Origin: Buxus sempervirens
Lineage: Eukaryota; Streptophyta; Magnoliopsida; Buxales; Buxaceae
DNA: 64,000 nucleotides
Assembly: GCA_947561395.2 (NCBI GenBank)
Contig: OX387190.1
Span: 24,856,858-24,920,857 of the forward strand
Direction of reading: 5' to 3'
A model generated the notes under the pieces. The model saw only the letters and a list, made by a program, of their open reading frames with translations, had not been told where the DNA came from and made no database searches. Within the stretch, counting starts at the first letter, position 1; every line of letters begins with the position of its first letter. Shown piece by piece: positions 43,871 to 56,300 of the stretch. The position numbers and the translations under genes were made by a program.

Positions 43871-46800
43871 CAAAACACTACGCTATTGAAAATGACCTAA
43901 TTTTCTCCTTATATAGTACCCTGAAATAGCATAAGATCTAGTTGGTTTCGGAATTGAATTTTATGTATTCATGTCAACTTATGAGGGTTGATGTGATTAA
44001 GAGGAATCTGATACAAAGTCAACATTTTGTCAAGTGCACGATGAGACCTTGCGATGTGAGACGCGTGACACATTTCTCCGGGTCACCACAAATGCATCCA
44101 CCTATCCTCTCCAAAGGATGTTTTGGCATGAACAAATTTATAACCAGAAAAACGAATCACTCGACCGTGACGTGCCAAATAAAAGTGAGTCATCGATCCT
44201 ATGCCATCTTATGTGGTAGGAGGCATTAGGGAAGATGTGAACTTGGAACAGTGGATCATAGATGATCATTTGTGCTTTGGGTTCGCATATCAAATTATCC
44301 CTGCAACATTATTACATATGCTAATAAGGGGAGGATGATAAAAGAAATATGTCCTGCTCTATCTGATTGGTGAAAAGGAGTAAAATATGCACACTCTAAA
44401 GATGGTTCAATTGAGAGTTTTAGATTCATATTAAAGGCCTTTATAAGGATTTAAATACTCATATTTCGGATAATTTTCTTTACTCCCACTAACTGACTAA
44501 ATAAAGGAGAACGGAACTGATCATTTATCACTATTTTTTAGGAGGAAAAGAGGGAGAAAGTAATCTCACATGGTACAACTTTTCTTTATTATTCTATGAG
44601 TACAAGAGGGAGAGATCAGGTTAACACACATTCAAACATGTCAGCTCTACTTAGATGGCATATTGAATTAGCAAGATTTACTTCTCTCAAAATTTATTCT
44701 AACAGACATTGATTTATTAATACAACTTGCAACAAGAACACTCCACTGAACTGATTTGTCACTCATAATAAATGGAACTAGTCATGATAATAAAGCATGT
44801 ACCCCAGTAAATGGTCATCTTGGATCTTCCACTAGTTGGGTTATTCTTTCATGGAATATGAAGCTTGGAAATCCCCAGGATTTCACTAATCTAATCATTA
44901 ATTTAATGTTTAACGAATTAAGGTTCTAGTTTTGAAGATTTAGATCTCCAAGTTGATTTATTTTATTATTTACGGTGCAACTGGGGCCTTAAAATTGAGC
45001 TGTCTACTTTAATAATCATTTTCAGTTTAAAAGACAAGATCCTCCAAGATAACCGAATCTTGCCAAAAAATAACAAATATTATACTAATCAACAATATAC
45101 AAATAGACAGCTAACCTATCATTAAGCTTCAGTTAGGAGATCTTCCAGTCCTAAACCATCACATTGTTGCTCCAAAAATGGGCCGGTGTGGACACGTGTC
45201 TGTGTTGATGATGTGTCTCTACGCGGGCTTGCCAGTATCGTTTGATACAATGATTTTCGAGTCGATTCCTGACCCCGGGCACCTGTTCCGAATCTGAACC
45301 GGGGTCGGTTCAGTCGTACTGCAAGTCACCTGTGATAAAATCGGTCAGGCGATGGTATGAAGACTAGGGGTTCGGTCTTCGTTTTGGGTTCTTGTAAGTG
45401 TTTGAAAGCGAAAGCAACTAACAGCACACAAATCCTTTATTATTAAATCGGCCGAATAGCCGAAAACGACAACAGATAATCCTCAAAAGGGAAACAAAAG
45501 TAAAAAAGAAAACTGACAGGGCTCGCAGGACCGGCCTGTCCTGGTCTTATAGCCGTAATCGGGTATAAACGTAGGAGGAAGGGCGCGGCTGCTAGCAAAG
45601 CCAATTCAGGGGGTTCACCTTGGATTGCTGCTTACCCGAAAATACACGAGTCACCTGGCGTGAACAGATCGAGTCTCGGGACCGGCTGCTCGGGATTCTG
45701 TAAGGACAGAACTGCGAGTCAGGGGCGGCCTCAACTTACTCTCCGGTGGCAGGATTCTGGTGTTAGTCGGAGTAAAGAGGGGTCGAAGATGTCACTGCGA
45801 CTGGAAGCAGTGAGAGAGGTCCTAGTTTATCCATCTGTATTAGAGGGGATAAAGGATCACGGATGATCAAAATAATATAATAACCGGTTGCGGTTGTGTG
45901 GATTGTGTCCTCGAGTTCTTCGAATTGGTGCCTTTTATAGCCAATCTTTGACGGTTTGCTCAACGTCCTACTCTTGCACGATCTTCGAGGAACCTCTTTC
46001 CCATGTCTGCAGGTCCGTTTTGCTTTACCATAAAGTCTCTCAACGACCCACTTTTAGGAAGTTGAACCCACCTTATATAACCACTCCACGTTTTTAGAAA
46101 GTGGGGGACCCCACTCTCCACATCTTTAGAGAATTACCGCAGTATCTTCAATGAACCGTAATCGGCCAAAAGGCATAATTGGTCAAATGCACCTTTTCAT
46201 AAATAAAAGGCAACTGAACATACCTTTTATCAAATAAAAGTATCATGGGGTTGATCAAGCGTCCAGCAAATTTCCTCAAACCCAATAAAGTAGCACATGC
46301 CATGATAACTCCTTTAATGGCTTTAATGGCAAAATCAGTCACCATCATTTACCCAATAAACATATATATATATATATTATACTTAGAGCCTTGTTTACTT
46401 AGATTTCACCGGGTTACGGCGGGTGTAAACATGGGTTTCACTTGACCCGTATGTTGTAGGACACAGATCGGTCAAAAGATATACGTGACCGTAAAACACT
46501 ACCGTCGGGCTACAGCGGGTGTAAACACCTACATAAGCCACATAGGCACCACGTGTCATTTTCTTATTCGTTGGTGAATAATGAAGGTAACAGACTTAAT
46601 CTCTTTTCCAAACTTAACCAATTGGTTGACAACATAATAAGTCCTTTCCTTTTCTTGTGTTGATAGACCATGTGGGTTCCCATAGCCTTTTTCTTTTAGA
46701 GACTCCACTGAGCTCAACCATCCCTTCTTCTTGTATTTCTTTCTGGGCGTCTAAGATGCACACAACATTCAACATTCATAAGAGCTCCCACTCATTTTCT

Positions 46801-47110
46801 TTCTGCCATCCTACAACTGCTCCTAGTTTTTTGGTTGATTTTGGTATCTGGGGTCAGTGTAGAATATAACTGAGCCATATCCACCTTGCCAAAATTTCTG
46901 GTCTGTTCCAGGATTTTGTGATTCTTGGGCTGTATTAGTTCAGTTTTCAGACAGATGAAGTTGCTGGACAGAGAAGCACTAGATAATGTCCATCTCCTCA
47001 TATTAGTCTTAATCTATCTGTTTCTTCTGCTTCTCTTTCACTCACTTCCATACATTTAAAGAAATTTATTTTCTTTATAATACAAGAACTTCCAGATAAT
47101 CTATTAAACT
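43871..47110. other. Non-coding DNA, no gene recognised
   Basis: 43871-45180 is AT-rich without recognisable features. 45180-46540 is more GC-rich and looks repeat-derived: the motif CGGG(T/C)TAC(G/A)GCGGGTGTAAACA appears at 46409-46434 and 46506-46529. The region may be LTR or TRIM debris. 46540-47110 is unique-looking flank of the minus-strand Sirevirus. Confidence 0.4.
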
Positions 47111-48331
47111 TGAAAAATAGGGTTTTGACTCTAAATACACCTAGAGGGGGGTGAATAGGTGTAGCACATCGGAATAAAATTCTACTAATTAAAAACAAGT
47201 TTTTTATTAATAGGCATGCACAAGTCTTGATCAATTAATAACCAATCACACAAAATTGCAAATAAAGTAAAGAGACAACACAAACAATTTTGGTGACGAA
47301 GGGAAAACTCTATGAGAACTCTCACTAGAGAAAAACCCTCTGGGCTATGTAGGAGCCACCTAAAAGATCCAATATGAAAAGAAGACTTATATCTTGTAGT
47401 TCAGACGACTCAACATCCCTATGCTAGACTCTGCAACTCACAGACTTGAAAGTATCTGAAGAACTCCTCAGATTTGCTCCACAGCAACACCTCAGAACTC
47501 TGAAGATCTTCTCACACGATCTCCCAAACGAACTCGCTTGGTATCCATAGGAACTCCCACGATCAATCTCCCCAACCCAGAATCCAAGGTAGAGGAAGGA
47601 AGAAAAAAAGAAAGGTTTTATGGCTCAAAAGATGAAAACCTAGAAGAAAGGTTTTCAAAAGAGAAAAGGATATTTGGGGCTTCTAAAATGTGGCTCTCTT
47701 AGGTTTATAAGGTCTCTAATCCTATTTAAAGGTTTCCCAAAAAGTTTGAAGTCAATCCGAATTGAAATGGGTAAGTTATGTAATTTTTCGTAACTTTTCA
47801 GAAATTTTGCTGTTTGAACGTTCAAACGCTCAGCAAACGCGAGGCAAATGCCACTTTTTAAAAATTGAACGTTCGAACAGCCAGAGAATGTTGGTCGAAC
47901 GCTAGCCTCAGGTTTGTCTGCAGAACATGAACATTCAAACGGCCAGAGAACGTTGGTCGAACGCTAGCCTCGGGTTTGTCTGCAGAACATGAAAGTTCGA
48001 ACGGCCAGAGAACGTTGGTCGAACGCTAGCCTCGGGTTTCTCTGCAGAACATGAACATTCGAACAGCCAGAGAATGTTGGTCAAATGCTAGCCTTGGGTT
48101 TCTCTGCAGAACATGAACGTTCGAACGACGAGAGAACGTTGGTCAAACGCCACTCTCTAGAAATTGAACGTTCAAACGTTTATCAAACGTTGATCAAACG
48201 TTGGGCATAACTTCTTCAATTTGACTCCGATTTTGACGCCGTTTGAACCATGTCTTCTTGGACTCAAACTAAACATCTTAAACACACTTTTTGGCACTAA
48301 ATTAAGCCGAACTAAAATATTAAACCTAACA
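47111..48331 (-). repeat. Sirevirus 3' LTR (minus strand)
   Basis: This 1221-bp LTR reads TGTTAGGTTTAATATTTTAG at its start (minus strand, 48331) and ends TTTTTCA (47111). It is the same family as the LTR at 5156-6363. It is preceded on its own strand by the polypurine tract AAAGGGGGAG (48332-48343 region). A TATAAA-like box (TTATAAACC) lies near 47704-47712. U3 has a palindrome-rich tandem array at 47815-48200. Confidence 0.88.
47815..48200 (-). repeat. Tandem palindrome units in the second Sirevirus LTR
   Basis: About five units of 62-65 bp contain GAACGTTGGTCGAACGCTAGCC, CTGCAGAACATGAACATTCG and related forms. The GAACGTT and TTCGAAC palindromes are shared with the array at 5281-5640, but the unit sequence has diverged. 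The array therefore evolved separately in the two copies. Confidence 0.8.
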
Positions 48332-48664
48332 AACTCCCCCTTTGGCTATTCAATGACAAAACCATTAAAAACAAAACAAAATTAACATTCCAAGATGTTG
48401 TGAACCACCAAGCAACATCTAGAACTTAAAAATTCAAATAAAATCCTATCAAGCCTAATCTAGACAGACTCTACTTGAATGGGAACCTGTTACCTGTAAC
48501 AAAACAACTCAAAGAAAACAAATACCTTGTGAAACGCATGAGGAATAAAAAAAATAACAATAAGCAATTCACATTCATGCATCAATATCAATATCACAAT
48601 TCACATGATATATACAATCATCATAAAGTATAACCAACATAAAGCTCCCCCTCAGAAATACTAC
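48332..48664 (-). other. Sirevirus internal remnant, cut by the Tat element
   Basis: Read on the minus strand, this is the 3' spacer of the Sirevirus (GCTTGGTGGTTCACAACA and the polypurine tract). It matches 4815-5155 in layout. It stops abruptly at about 48665, where the Tat/Ogre LTR begins, so the larger element inserted into this one. Confidence 0.8.
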
Positions 48665-50537
48665 TGTGAGACATGGGAAAAAATCACCGGAGTGATCGTC
48701 CCTCCGTCAACACACGGGCTCAACGCAAAAATTGGGAGAGTCGCCACCATTCATGATTTTGGGGTGAGAATGGACACCAAAAGTTTAAAAGTGGGCAAAA
48801 ATAGCCAAAAGAAACATTCTAGGGTAAAAATAACCCTACTTGAAAATCAAATCCAGAGATGGGTAAGGGGATTAGATTATGAACGGGGGAAGGTATTAGG
48901 CACCCCCATTCATCCACACGAAGTGGTTGCCAAGTGTATATTCATGCAAAAAACAAAGTAAGAAAGCTTGCTAAAAATCATGAGAAACCTTGAAAAAGGA
49001 ACAATGTATGATATTTTCACATGAAGATCCAAATGGATTTTAGATCTTCTCTTATGTCAATATCACTTCTGAAGTATTTCAAAAGATAGAAATCAAAATA
49101 GAGGTTGCATAAAACCAAGTTAAATCAAATCCGGAAAATTCGGTAAAAAGTATGCCATTTGCCTTAAAATCATTCAAATCCAATTCTGAATTGAACCAAA
49201 CCAAATCTATTTGAAAGATTAGGGTAAATAAGAGTCTCATGCAAAATTTCACTTCATTCCAATGAAAAATCTAGGAGTTATGCTCCTTTGAAGTTGCTGT
49301 TGGGGATTTTTAAAAGTGGTAAGTGGGCAACTTTGGAAAATTGTCTAGAAAAATCCACTACACCAAAGTCCACGAAATTTGGTGTGATTGAAGTTTTGTA
49401 TGGCTATCTTTCCATAGAAACTAGCCTCATACAAAAATCCCTTCGGATGTGCCTTGGGTGGTCTCCCGAACAGGCCCCGAAGATCACAGATTTACCCAGA
49501 AAAATGCAAATGAGCAGTTCTGAGTAAATCGGCTACCAATAATTCAAATGGAATCCAAAAATTATGAAACCAACTGGATTTGAAAATAGACTCAAAAAGG
49601 AGTACTCAGAAATAAAAACCACTCGAATCGGACTTAAAACGAACACATGGCGGTCCGTCAAAGTGACAAGTTCTGTACTTGGACCTGAACTGTCCACTTA
49701 ACTTCGACAGAGAAGTGTCAAAAATCGGCTGGATAGAAATTCATGAAATTTGATGGACATAAACTAGACAGCCTCACCTTTCCCATGGTTCTGGAATCGC
49801 CCCAAAATTCATCCGGATGATGAAGTTACGGACGTCCGAAGTAAGGGTACAGGTGCTGTCAAGCTAAGCCACTTTTGAAGAAAACCAAATCCGAAAATTG
49901 ACAAAAAGTGTGTGATTCGTGTGAAATGAATCCAAAACCTTTGAAAAACATTTAAAAACACTCCAGAATTTGATTGAGGCCATTTATTTGAGTTTTATCA
50001 CAATAAATGCAATAAACCCCAAATATGAGCCTATCCCGCCAAAATAGTGATATGTGTGCAAAAGTGAAAAAAACCAAGCAAGATCCATACACATGCATAT
50101 AGATTCAACAAAATAGGTTCTAACATAGCCTAGGGTTCCGTTCCATTATCGTTTCCCTTTGTTCTCTTTAAGATAATCAAGGGTACTTTGAATATGGAAC
50201 GGTTTTCAAACATTCAAAAGGCCTTATGCTACATAGGTTCTAGCACTAGGGTCAATCCCTAGTCTCGTTTCTCCTAGATCCGCCTTCACGTTTTACGGCT
50301 AGGGGAGTCTTGAGATACTTTGAGCCAGGGAAGGATTTCCACACATACAAACAAGGCTTTACACTACAGAAAGGTAGAAGAAGAGATCTAGATCTAGGAA
50401 TGTAAAGACAGAAAATAAAAAGAAAAGTTGAGGCTTACCTGAGTGCTGGAGGCGATTCCACAGCGGTTTTCTTCTTCTCATGGAGTTCTTCTTTGCGAGA
50501 ATTCAAAACAAGAGTTGTGTGTCCTTTGCTCAAGGAG

Positions 50538-50550
50538 GAGGCTCCTATTT
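50538..50550 (-). promoter_or_regulatory. LTR TATA box
   Basis: The minus strand reads CCTATAAATAGG, a near-perfect plant TATA box about 390 bp inside the LTR. U3 would therefore span about 50941-50550 and the RNA would start about 30 bp further on. Confidence 0.65.
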
Positions 50551-50704
50551 ATAGGAAAGGGCTAAGGTCATTGGTAGACACAACTTAATGTCTAGAACCC
50601 CTCCAACCTAAACCCTAAGGTTATTTCCGCGATTTCCCCTCATTTAATGAGGGACATGATGGTAAAAGTGAAAAGCTCTCGGAAAACCCTAATTTTGAGC
50701 AAAC

Positions 50705-50855
50705 TTAAGGTATCCGGTATGTCAGACCGGATAACAAAGGGCCTTAAGGTATCCGGTACATGGTACCGGATACACTAAGGCTCACATGTATCCGGTATGA
50801 GTATCCGGATACGGGGAGGAGCACTTGTATCCGGATTGAGTATCCGGATACTGGC
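50705..50855 (-). repeat. Array of ATCCGG hairpins in LTR U3
   Basis: Four inverted repeats of the type TATCCGGTA...TACCGGATA or GTATCCGG...CCGGATAC are spaced about 39-40 bp apart. They lie 160-310 bp upstream of the TATA box. A second array with the same spacing is found at 63290-63390 in the leader. Confidence 0.8.
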
Positions 50856-51344
50856 AAAAATTTATTTTCTTCAAATTCTGTGCTGGCTTTCCAGGAGATG
50901 ATGATTTTTGATGATTGTTTGTGCAATTTGGGGTGTCTACAACTGCCCCTCTTTGCGGGAGCTGCGAAGCAGTGAGCTGCAAAGAGTAGACAAGCCCAAA
51001 TTGCATTCCCTTGAGCATGATTTGCTCGGTTCAATTCAATTTCTGTAGAAAACCATTTTTGAGTGGAGATTTGCCAAAAGGCCCTCACTTTAAGGGGGCA
51101 TCTCTCCAAGAGTTCTTAAATTCCACTGAGCCCTTTGTGGCTGTGAAGTGGTTTTTAAACCCAAAAATAGGATTTTTTGAAAAACTGATTTTTTTATCAA
51201 ACCAAGTTAAAAGTTGAGTGGACATCATCCTTTTGACCAGCATATTTCCCAAAGTTGCCCTAAATCCCACTGAGCTCTCGTGGCTGTGAGGTGGATTTTA
51301 AGGCAAAATAGGGATTTTGAGAAAATAGAAGTTGTAGCACAATT

Positions 51345-51567
51345 TTGCTCTTTCCTTTTTTCTTTTTTCTTTTTCTCTTTTTTTCTTTTCTTCTTTTTTT
51401 CTTTTTATTTTCTTTTTTTTTCTCTTTTTTTTCTTTTTTTTTTCTCTCTTTTTTTTTTCTCTTTTTTTTTCTTGCTTTTTGGCTTTCTTTTTGCCTTTTT
51501 TGCTTTTTTCTTGCTTTTTTTTTTTTATTTTTTTACAATGTGCTGACATATCTCTCTTCCTTTGCAG
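51345..51567 (+). promoter_or_regulatory. Long polypyrimidine tract ending in a splice acceptor
   Basis: About 190 bp of almost pure T and C on the plus strand runs into GCTGACATATCTCTCTTCC and TTTGCAG (acceptor at 51565-51567). This is an exaggerated 3' splice site placed directly before the antisense ORF. It supports transcription of that ORF from the plus strand with an upstream first exon somewhere in 50942-51340. Confidence 0.55.
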
Positions 51568-52452
51568 CTTTGGCTACTTGATCATTTGAGTCAAATTGAA
51601 GAAATCAATCGACACTTCTTCCCGAGTCTGAAAGTCCCCTTCTTGATGAGCAACAGGGGGTGCCCTGATATTCCAGGGGGCAAACAGGGCTGGTTCATTT
51701 TCTTGGGCTCGCTTCAGGATGACCAGGTGAGATGGCCTGGTACTTATCAGCCTAATGCGGAGACAGTGATTAGCTTCCGAGACCGCAACTTTCTGATTCT
51801 GGCTGGCCTGAGGCATGCAGTGCTTTATCTTCCTCTGCGGGTCCTTCGTCAGTTCCGAGTGACCCAGGGGATTATCATCCCTTGTGGATATGAGGATCGT
51901 CTTGGGCCTCTTTCTATGAAGCTGAATGCCTGGTTGATGAAGGAGTGGTCTTATGTCCGCTTTATGCATGGTCCAGTCTTCTCGGAAGCCCATGTGAATG
52001 ATTATCTCTTCTGGATCAAGGAACAGATACAGACTCAGGCCCCAGTACCCGAAGATCCTCCTGTAGTCTTGGCTCCCACCTATGAGGACATTCTAGAGTC
52101 TGAGCGGGCTTCTCATAAGCGGCTTCAGCAGATATGGGTACGGGAGGCCCAGGAGCTCAGGATACAGGGCGCTTATCTGGAGAGGCAGCTTGAGGAGCAG
52201 ATCTCCCGCCGTATTGCCGTGGAAGAAAAGCTGGAGGAGCAGAGGCAGGCTCATTGCTTTGAGGTCCGTATGATCCGGCAGAAGTACCAGGATACTTTGG
52301 CCAGCCTTAGGAGTATGAGGATCAAGCAGGCCCTTTCAGATGAGGTCATTTCCTTCCTGAGTGATCCTGCTGCAGAGGGGGCTTCAGGAGTCATTGCAGC
52401 TCAGGCAGCTCGGATTCGGGAGCTTGAGGAGCGGCTAGGAGATAGAGATTAG
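51568..52452 (+). CDS. Antisense ORF of the Tat element, plant-mobile-domain-like
   Basis: This frame lies between pol and the 3' LTR but on the opposite strand to gag-pol. It is open for 295 codons and ends TAG... at 52450-52452. The first part resembles the plant mobile domain found in Mutator-like elements and host MAIN-type proteins: LWLLDHLSQIEEI, GWFIFLGSLQ, VRWPGTYQPNAETVISF and LPLRVLRQFRVTQ. The second half is a Glu/Arg-rich coiled coil (residues about 170-290; ERQLEEQISRRIAVEEKLEEQ). The conserved part begins before the first ATG (51646) and right after a splice acceptor, so a 5' exon is likely. A possible poly-A signal AATAAA is at 52530-52535. Extra antisense ORFs are known in Tat elements; their function is unknown. 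Confidence 0.7.
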   Translation, partial: LWLLDHLSQIEEINRHFFPSLKVPFLMSNRGCPDIPGGKQGWFIFLGSLQDDQVRWPGTYQPNAETVISFRDRNFLILAGLRHAVLYLPLRVLRQFRVTQGIIIPCGYEDRLGPLSMKLNAWLMKEWSYVRFMHGPVFSEAHVNDYLFWIKEQIQTQAPVPEDPPVVLAPTYEDILESERASHKRLQQIWVREAQELRIQGAYLERQLEEQISRRIAVEEKLEEQRQAHCFEVRMIRQKYQDTLASLRSMRIKQALSDEVISFLSDPAAEGASGVIAAQAARIRELEERLGDRD

Positions 52453-53385
52453 CTTTATTTCCTGCACATTTTTCATACCTTTGTACAAAATTGAACTCCA
52501 ATAGTGGAAATACAAAGGATTTAATTCAAAATAAAGTTTTTATATTATTGGCCTCAGAATGCTCAGATGCTTGTAAAAACAAAGGTTTTATGAAAAGTAT
52601 TTGATTTCTCATCACTGGCCAAAGTATAATTTTTCCTTTTTATATATATATATTTTTTTTTGTATTTTTTTGAAATTTGGTCCATGCACTTAATCACCTA
52701 TAATTAAAGGAATTAGAACCAGGTTAAATAATGAAAAGGGTAGTCCAAAAAATAATGAGGGATCATAACCGTCCATCTTAGGACCTTTAGAGTCATCCCC
52801 AAATGCCAAAACTGACCCCATTCTGCTCATGCCAACTTTGCTTGAAGCTCAGATCCCCATGATCAACTCAACCTCTGATTTTCTTTCATTTTTCTTATTT
52901 TTTTTCTTTTTGCCAATATTGCCCCTAGCGCCAGTTACGGTTTTCACTAGGGCCGGCTTCTGAATTCCGTCATCACCCATCTTACTCTGATATTTAAATG
53001 AACAAGCTAAGATCACCGAGGGCTTAAAAATAGGACGAAATAAAGGCTAGGCTCAGTTTATGAAAGAAAGGGTATTAAAGGCCCAAAAATTTTCAAGTGT
53101 GGAAATAGGTCAACCGGATTTACAGTCATGATAGATTTACCCATTTTTCCCCAAATTGCTTTTTTTGCATTTTTCTTTTTTTCACACTTGGCTTTCATTT
53201 GCCATTTCCATTGCTTTTCCTCTCTTTTTCTTTTTCTTTCCTTACTTTGCCCCAATTTAAGACTGTAAATCCGGTTTGGGTTTATCAAAGAAACGAACCG
53301 GCTCAACTTGGCTAGACTAGGGATTAAAATTTTTTTGAAGGAAATAAAGAAAAATGGCCTCGGATCATTTCCTAGAAATATTCAC
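52453..53385. other. Tat 3' spacer between pol and the antisense ORF
   Basis: Non-coding. It holds T-rich stretches, the probable plus-strand poly-A signal near 52530, and a duplicated phrase (ATTTAC...TTTTTGC near 53115-53165 and CACTTGGC...). The two convergent genes end here. Confidence 0.5.
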
Positions 53386-56300
53386 TCAAGGGAAATACCT
53401 TTTTACCGCATCAGAGTTAATGGGCTCAGGAAAATCTGACCCATCCATTTCTGCTAAGATGAGTGCTCCCCCTGACAGGACTTTCTTGACGACATATGGG
53501 CCTTCCCAATTGGGCTTGAACTTACCACGAGGATCTTCCAAAAATGGTAGAATTTTCTTTAGCACTAAGTTTCCTTCTTGGAAAGTTCTGGGCCTCACTT
53601 TCTTATTGTAAGCCCGGGCCATTCTCTTCTGGTACAACTGTCCATGGCAAAGTGCTTTCAACCGCTTTTCTTCTATCAGGTTAAGTTGATCATGTCTTGA
53701 TTGGACCCATTCGGCTTCATCTAGTTCTGCTTCCATGAGCACTCGGAGTGAGGGGATCTCTACTTCCACGGGCAAGACTGCTTCCATCCCATAGACTAGG
53801 GAGTACGGGGTTGCCCCCGTTGAAGTCCGGATCGAGGTTCTGTAGTCATGTAGAGCAAGTGGCAGCATTTCATGCCAATCTTTGTAGCTCACTACCATCT
53901 TCTGAATGATTTTCTTTATGTTTTTGTTTGCTGCTTCTACTGCCCCATTCATCTTTGGCCTGTACGGAGCTGACTTGTGGTGGGTGATCTGAAACTGTTC
54001 ACACATTTTCTTCATGTCCTTGTTCTTAATATTTGAAGCGTTGTCTGATACTATGGCACTTGGCAGTCCATAGCGACAAATGATATTGTGCTTCAAAAAT
54101 TTAATCACATGGTTGCTTGTGATATTTGCATATGATGCTGCTTCCACCCACTTAGTGAAGTAGTCAATCGCCACCAGGATGAATCTGTGTCCGTTCGATG
54201 CCTTAGGTGAGATCATGCCAATAACATCTATGCCCCACATAGAGAAGGGCCAGGGTGATGTCATGTTGTGCAGCTCACCTGGGGGTGCATGCTTGTTATC
54301 TGCATAGATTTGGCATTGGTGGCACCTCCTGACATGTATACAGCAATCATGCTCCATGGTTGTCCAGTAGTATCCCAGCCTCAGGATCTTCTTAGCCAGC
54401 ATGTGCCCACTCATATGGGGCCCACAGACTCCTCCGTGTACAGTCTCAATCAGCCTTTCCGATTCAGCCTTGGCTACGCATCTTAGCAGAATGTCATTAT
54501 GTGACCTCTTGTACACATGTCCACCACTTAGCAGAAATTGACCAGCCAATCTCTGTATTGTCCTCTTCTCAGTAGCAGTGGCATTTTCTGGCAGACTCCG
54601 ATTATTCAAGAAATTCTTGATATCTTGAAACCATGGTGCTTCTTCTTCTGGTGCTCCCTCTAGAACGAGACAGTAAGCCGGTTCATCTCTAACCTCAATT
54701 TCCAGTGGTCTGATGTCTACTCCTTCTGGTATGCTGACCATTGAAGCCAAGGTTGCTAGAGCATCCGCAAACTGATTCTTAGCCCTTGGCATATAGTTGA
54801 AGGAAATTCGAGTAAAATTTGTGCTTATTTCTTCCAAATACTGGTGATAGGGGATCAATTTGTGATCCTTGGTTTTCCACTCACCAGTTGTTTGGAAGAT
54901 GATAAGACTCGAATCCCCGTATACGTCAAGTTCCTCTACTCCATGATCCATGGCTGCTTGCAATCCAATTATGCATGCTTCATATTCTGCTATGTTATTG
55001 GTGCACTGGAATCTCAGCTTTACTGCAATCGGGATGTGTGAACCATCTGGTTTAACCAAGACTGCCCCTATTCCGTTCCCATTCATATTGACGGCCCCAT
55101 CAAAGAACATCTGCCAAGAACTCTCACTGTCCTCCTCTTCAGTGTACAGAATTGCCTCATCTGGAAAGTTGGTCTTCAAGGGTTGATATTCTGGCAGAGG
55201 ATGTGCAGCCAGGTGATCAGCTATGGCTTGACCTTTGATCGCCTTCTGGGTGATGTATGTGAGGTCAAACTCGGACAGTAGCAGTTGCCACTTTGCCGTC
55301 CTGCCAGTCAGTGCCGGTTTCTCAAATAAATACTTCAGCGGGTCCATCTGGGATATCAATAGTGTGGAGTGACTAAGGAAATAATGCCTTAGCCTCTGAG
55401 TGGCCCACACTAGAGCACAGCAAGTCTTTTCCAATGATGAGTACTTAGCTTCATATTCCGTGAATTTTTTACTCAGATAGTAAATTGCCCTTTCTTTTCT
55501 ACCAGTCTCATCATGCTGCCCCAAGACACATCCCATCGACGTTTCCAACACTGACAAGTACAGGATCAGTGGTCTTCCTGGAGTTGGTGGCACTAGCACA
55601 GGTGGGTTTAGCAAATACCTCTTTATTGTATCAAATGCCTGTTGGCAGTCCTCATTCCAGACCGTCGGGTTATCTTTTCTCAAAAGTTTGAAAATTGGTT
55701 CACAGATAGCAGTGAGCTGTGCTATGAACCGGCTTATGTACTGAATTCTTCCAAGAAAGCCCCTGACCTCCTTCTCGGTTCTGGGTGCTGGCATTTCAAT
55801 TATGGCCTTGGCTTTAGCCGGGTCAATTTCAATTCCCCTTCGGCTCACTATAAACCCCAGTAACTTCCCTGATGTAGCCCCAAAGACGCACTTAGCCGGG
55901 TTAAGCCGTAGACTGTACTTCCTGAGCCGATCAAACACTTTCTTCAGATTGATCAAGTGGTCCTCCTCTTTGCATGATTTGGCAATCATATCATCCACGT
56001 AGACCTCCATCTCCTTATGGATCATGTCATGAAATAGTGCAGTCATGGCCCGCTGGTATGTTGCCCCAGTGTTTTTAAGCCCAAATGGCATGACTGTGTA
56101 GTGGAATGTACCCCAAGGTGTGATAAACGCCGTTTTTTCTTGATCCTCCTTAGCCATCTTGATCTGATTATATCCCGAGAACCCATCCATGAAAGAGAAC
56201 AGGCTGTGTACCGCAGTATTATCGACTAGAATGTCGATGTGTGGAAGCGGAAAATCGTCCTTTGGGCTTGCCCTGTTTAAGTCTCTATAATCCACGCACA

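Larger units (their letters stand above)
48667..50941 (-). repeat. Tat/Ogre 3' LTR (~2.28 kb)
   Basis: On the minus strand it starts TGTAGACACCCCAAATTGC just after a purine-rich tract (AAAGAGGGGCAG) and ends near CCATGTCTCACA. The exact outer edge is uncertain by a few bases because TG occurs twice. Internal phrases such as GGGAAGGTATTAGGCACCCC (plus strand near 48889) are typical of Ogre-like LTRs. A TATA box lies at about 50540-50550 on the minus strand. Confidence 0.8.

Noticed and set aside
43942-44229. Coding gene in overlapping plus-strand frames
   Set aside because: Two short overlapping frames in different phases with no recognisable domain, intron signals or codon pattern.
45180-46540. 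LTR or TRIM with TGTGGACAC...GTGTAAACA ends
   Set aside because: The candidate ends are not flanked by a matching target duplication, and no second copy in the window supports the borders.
51280-51581. Phe-rich and Lys-rich proteins
   Set aside because: Both are translations of the polypyrimidine tract on one strand or the other.
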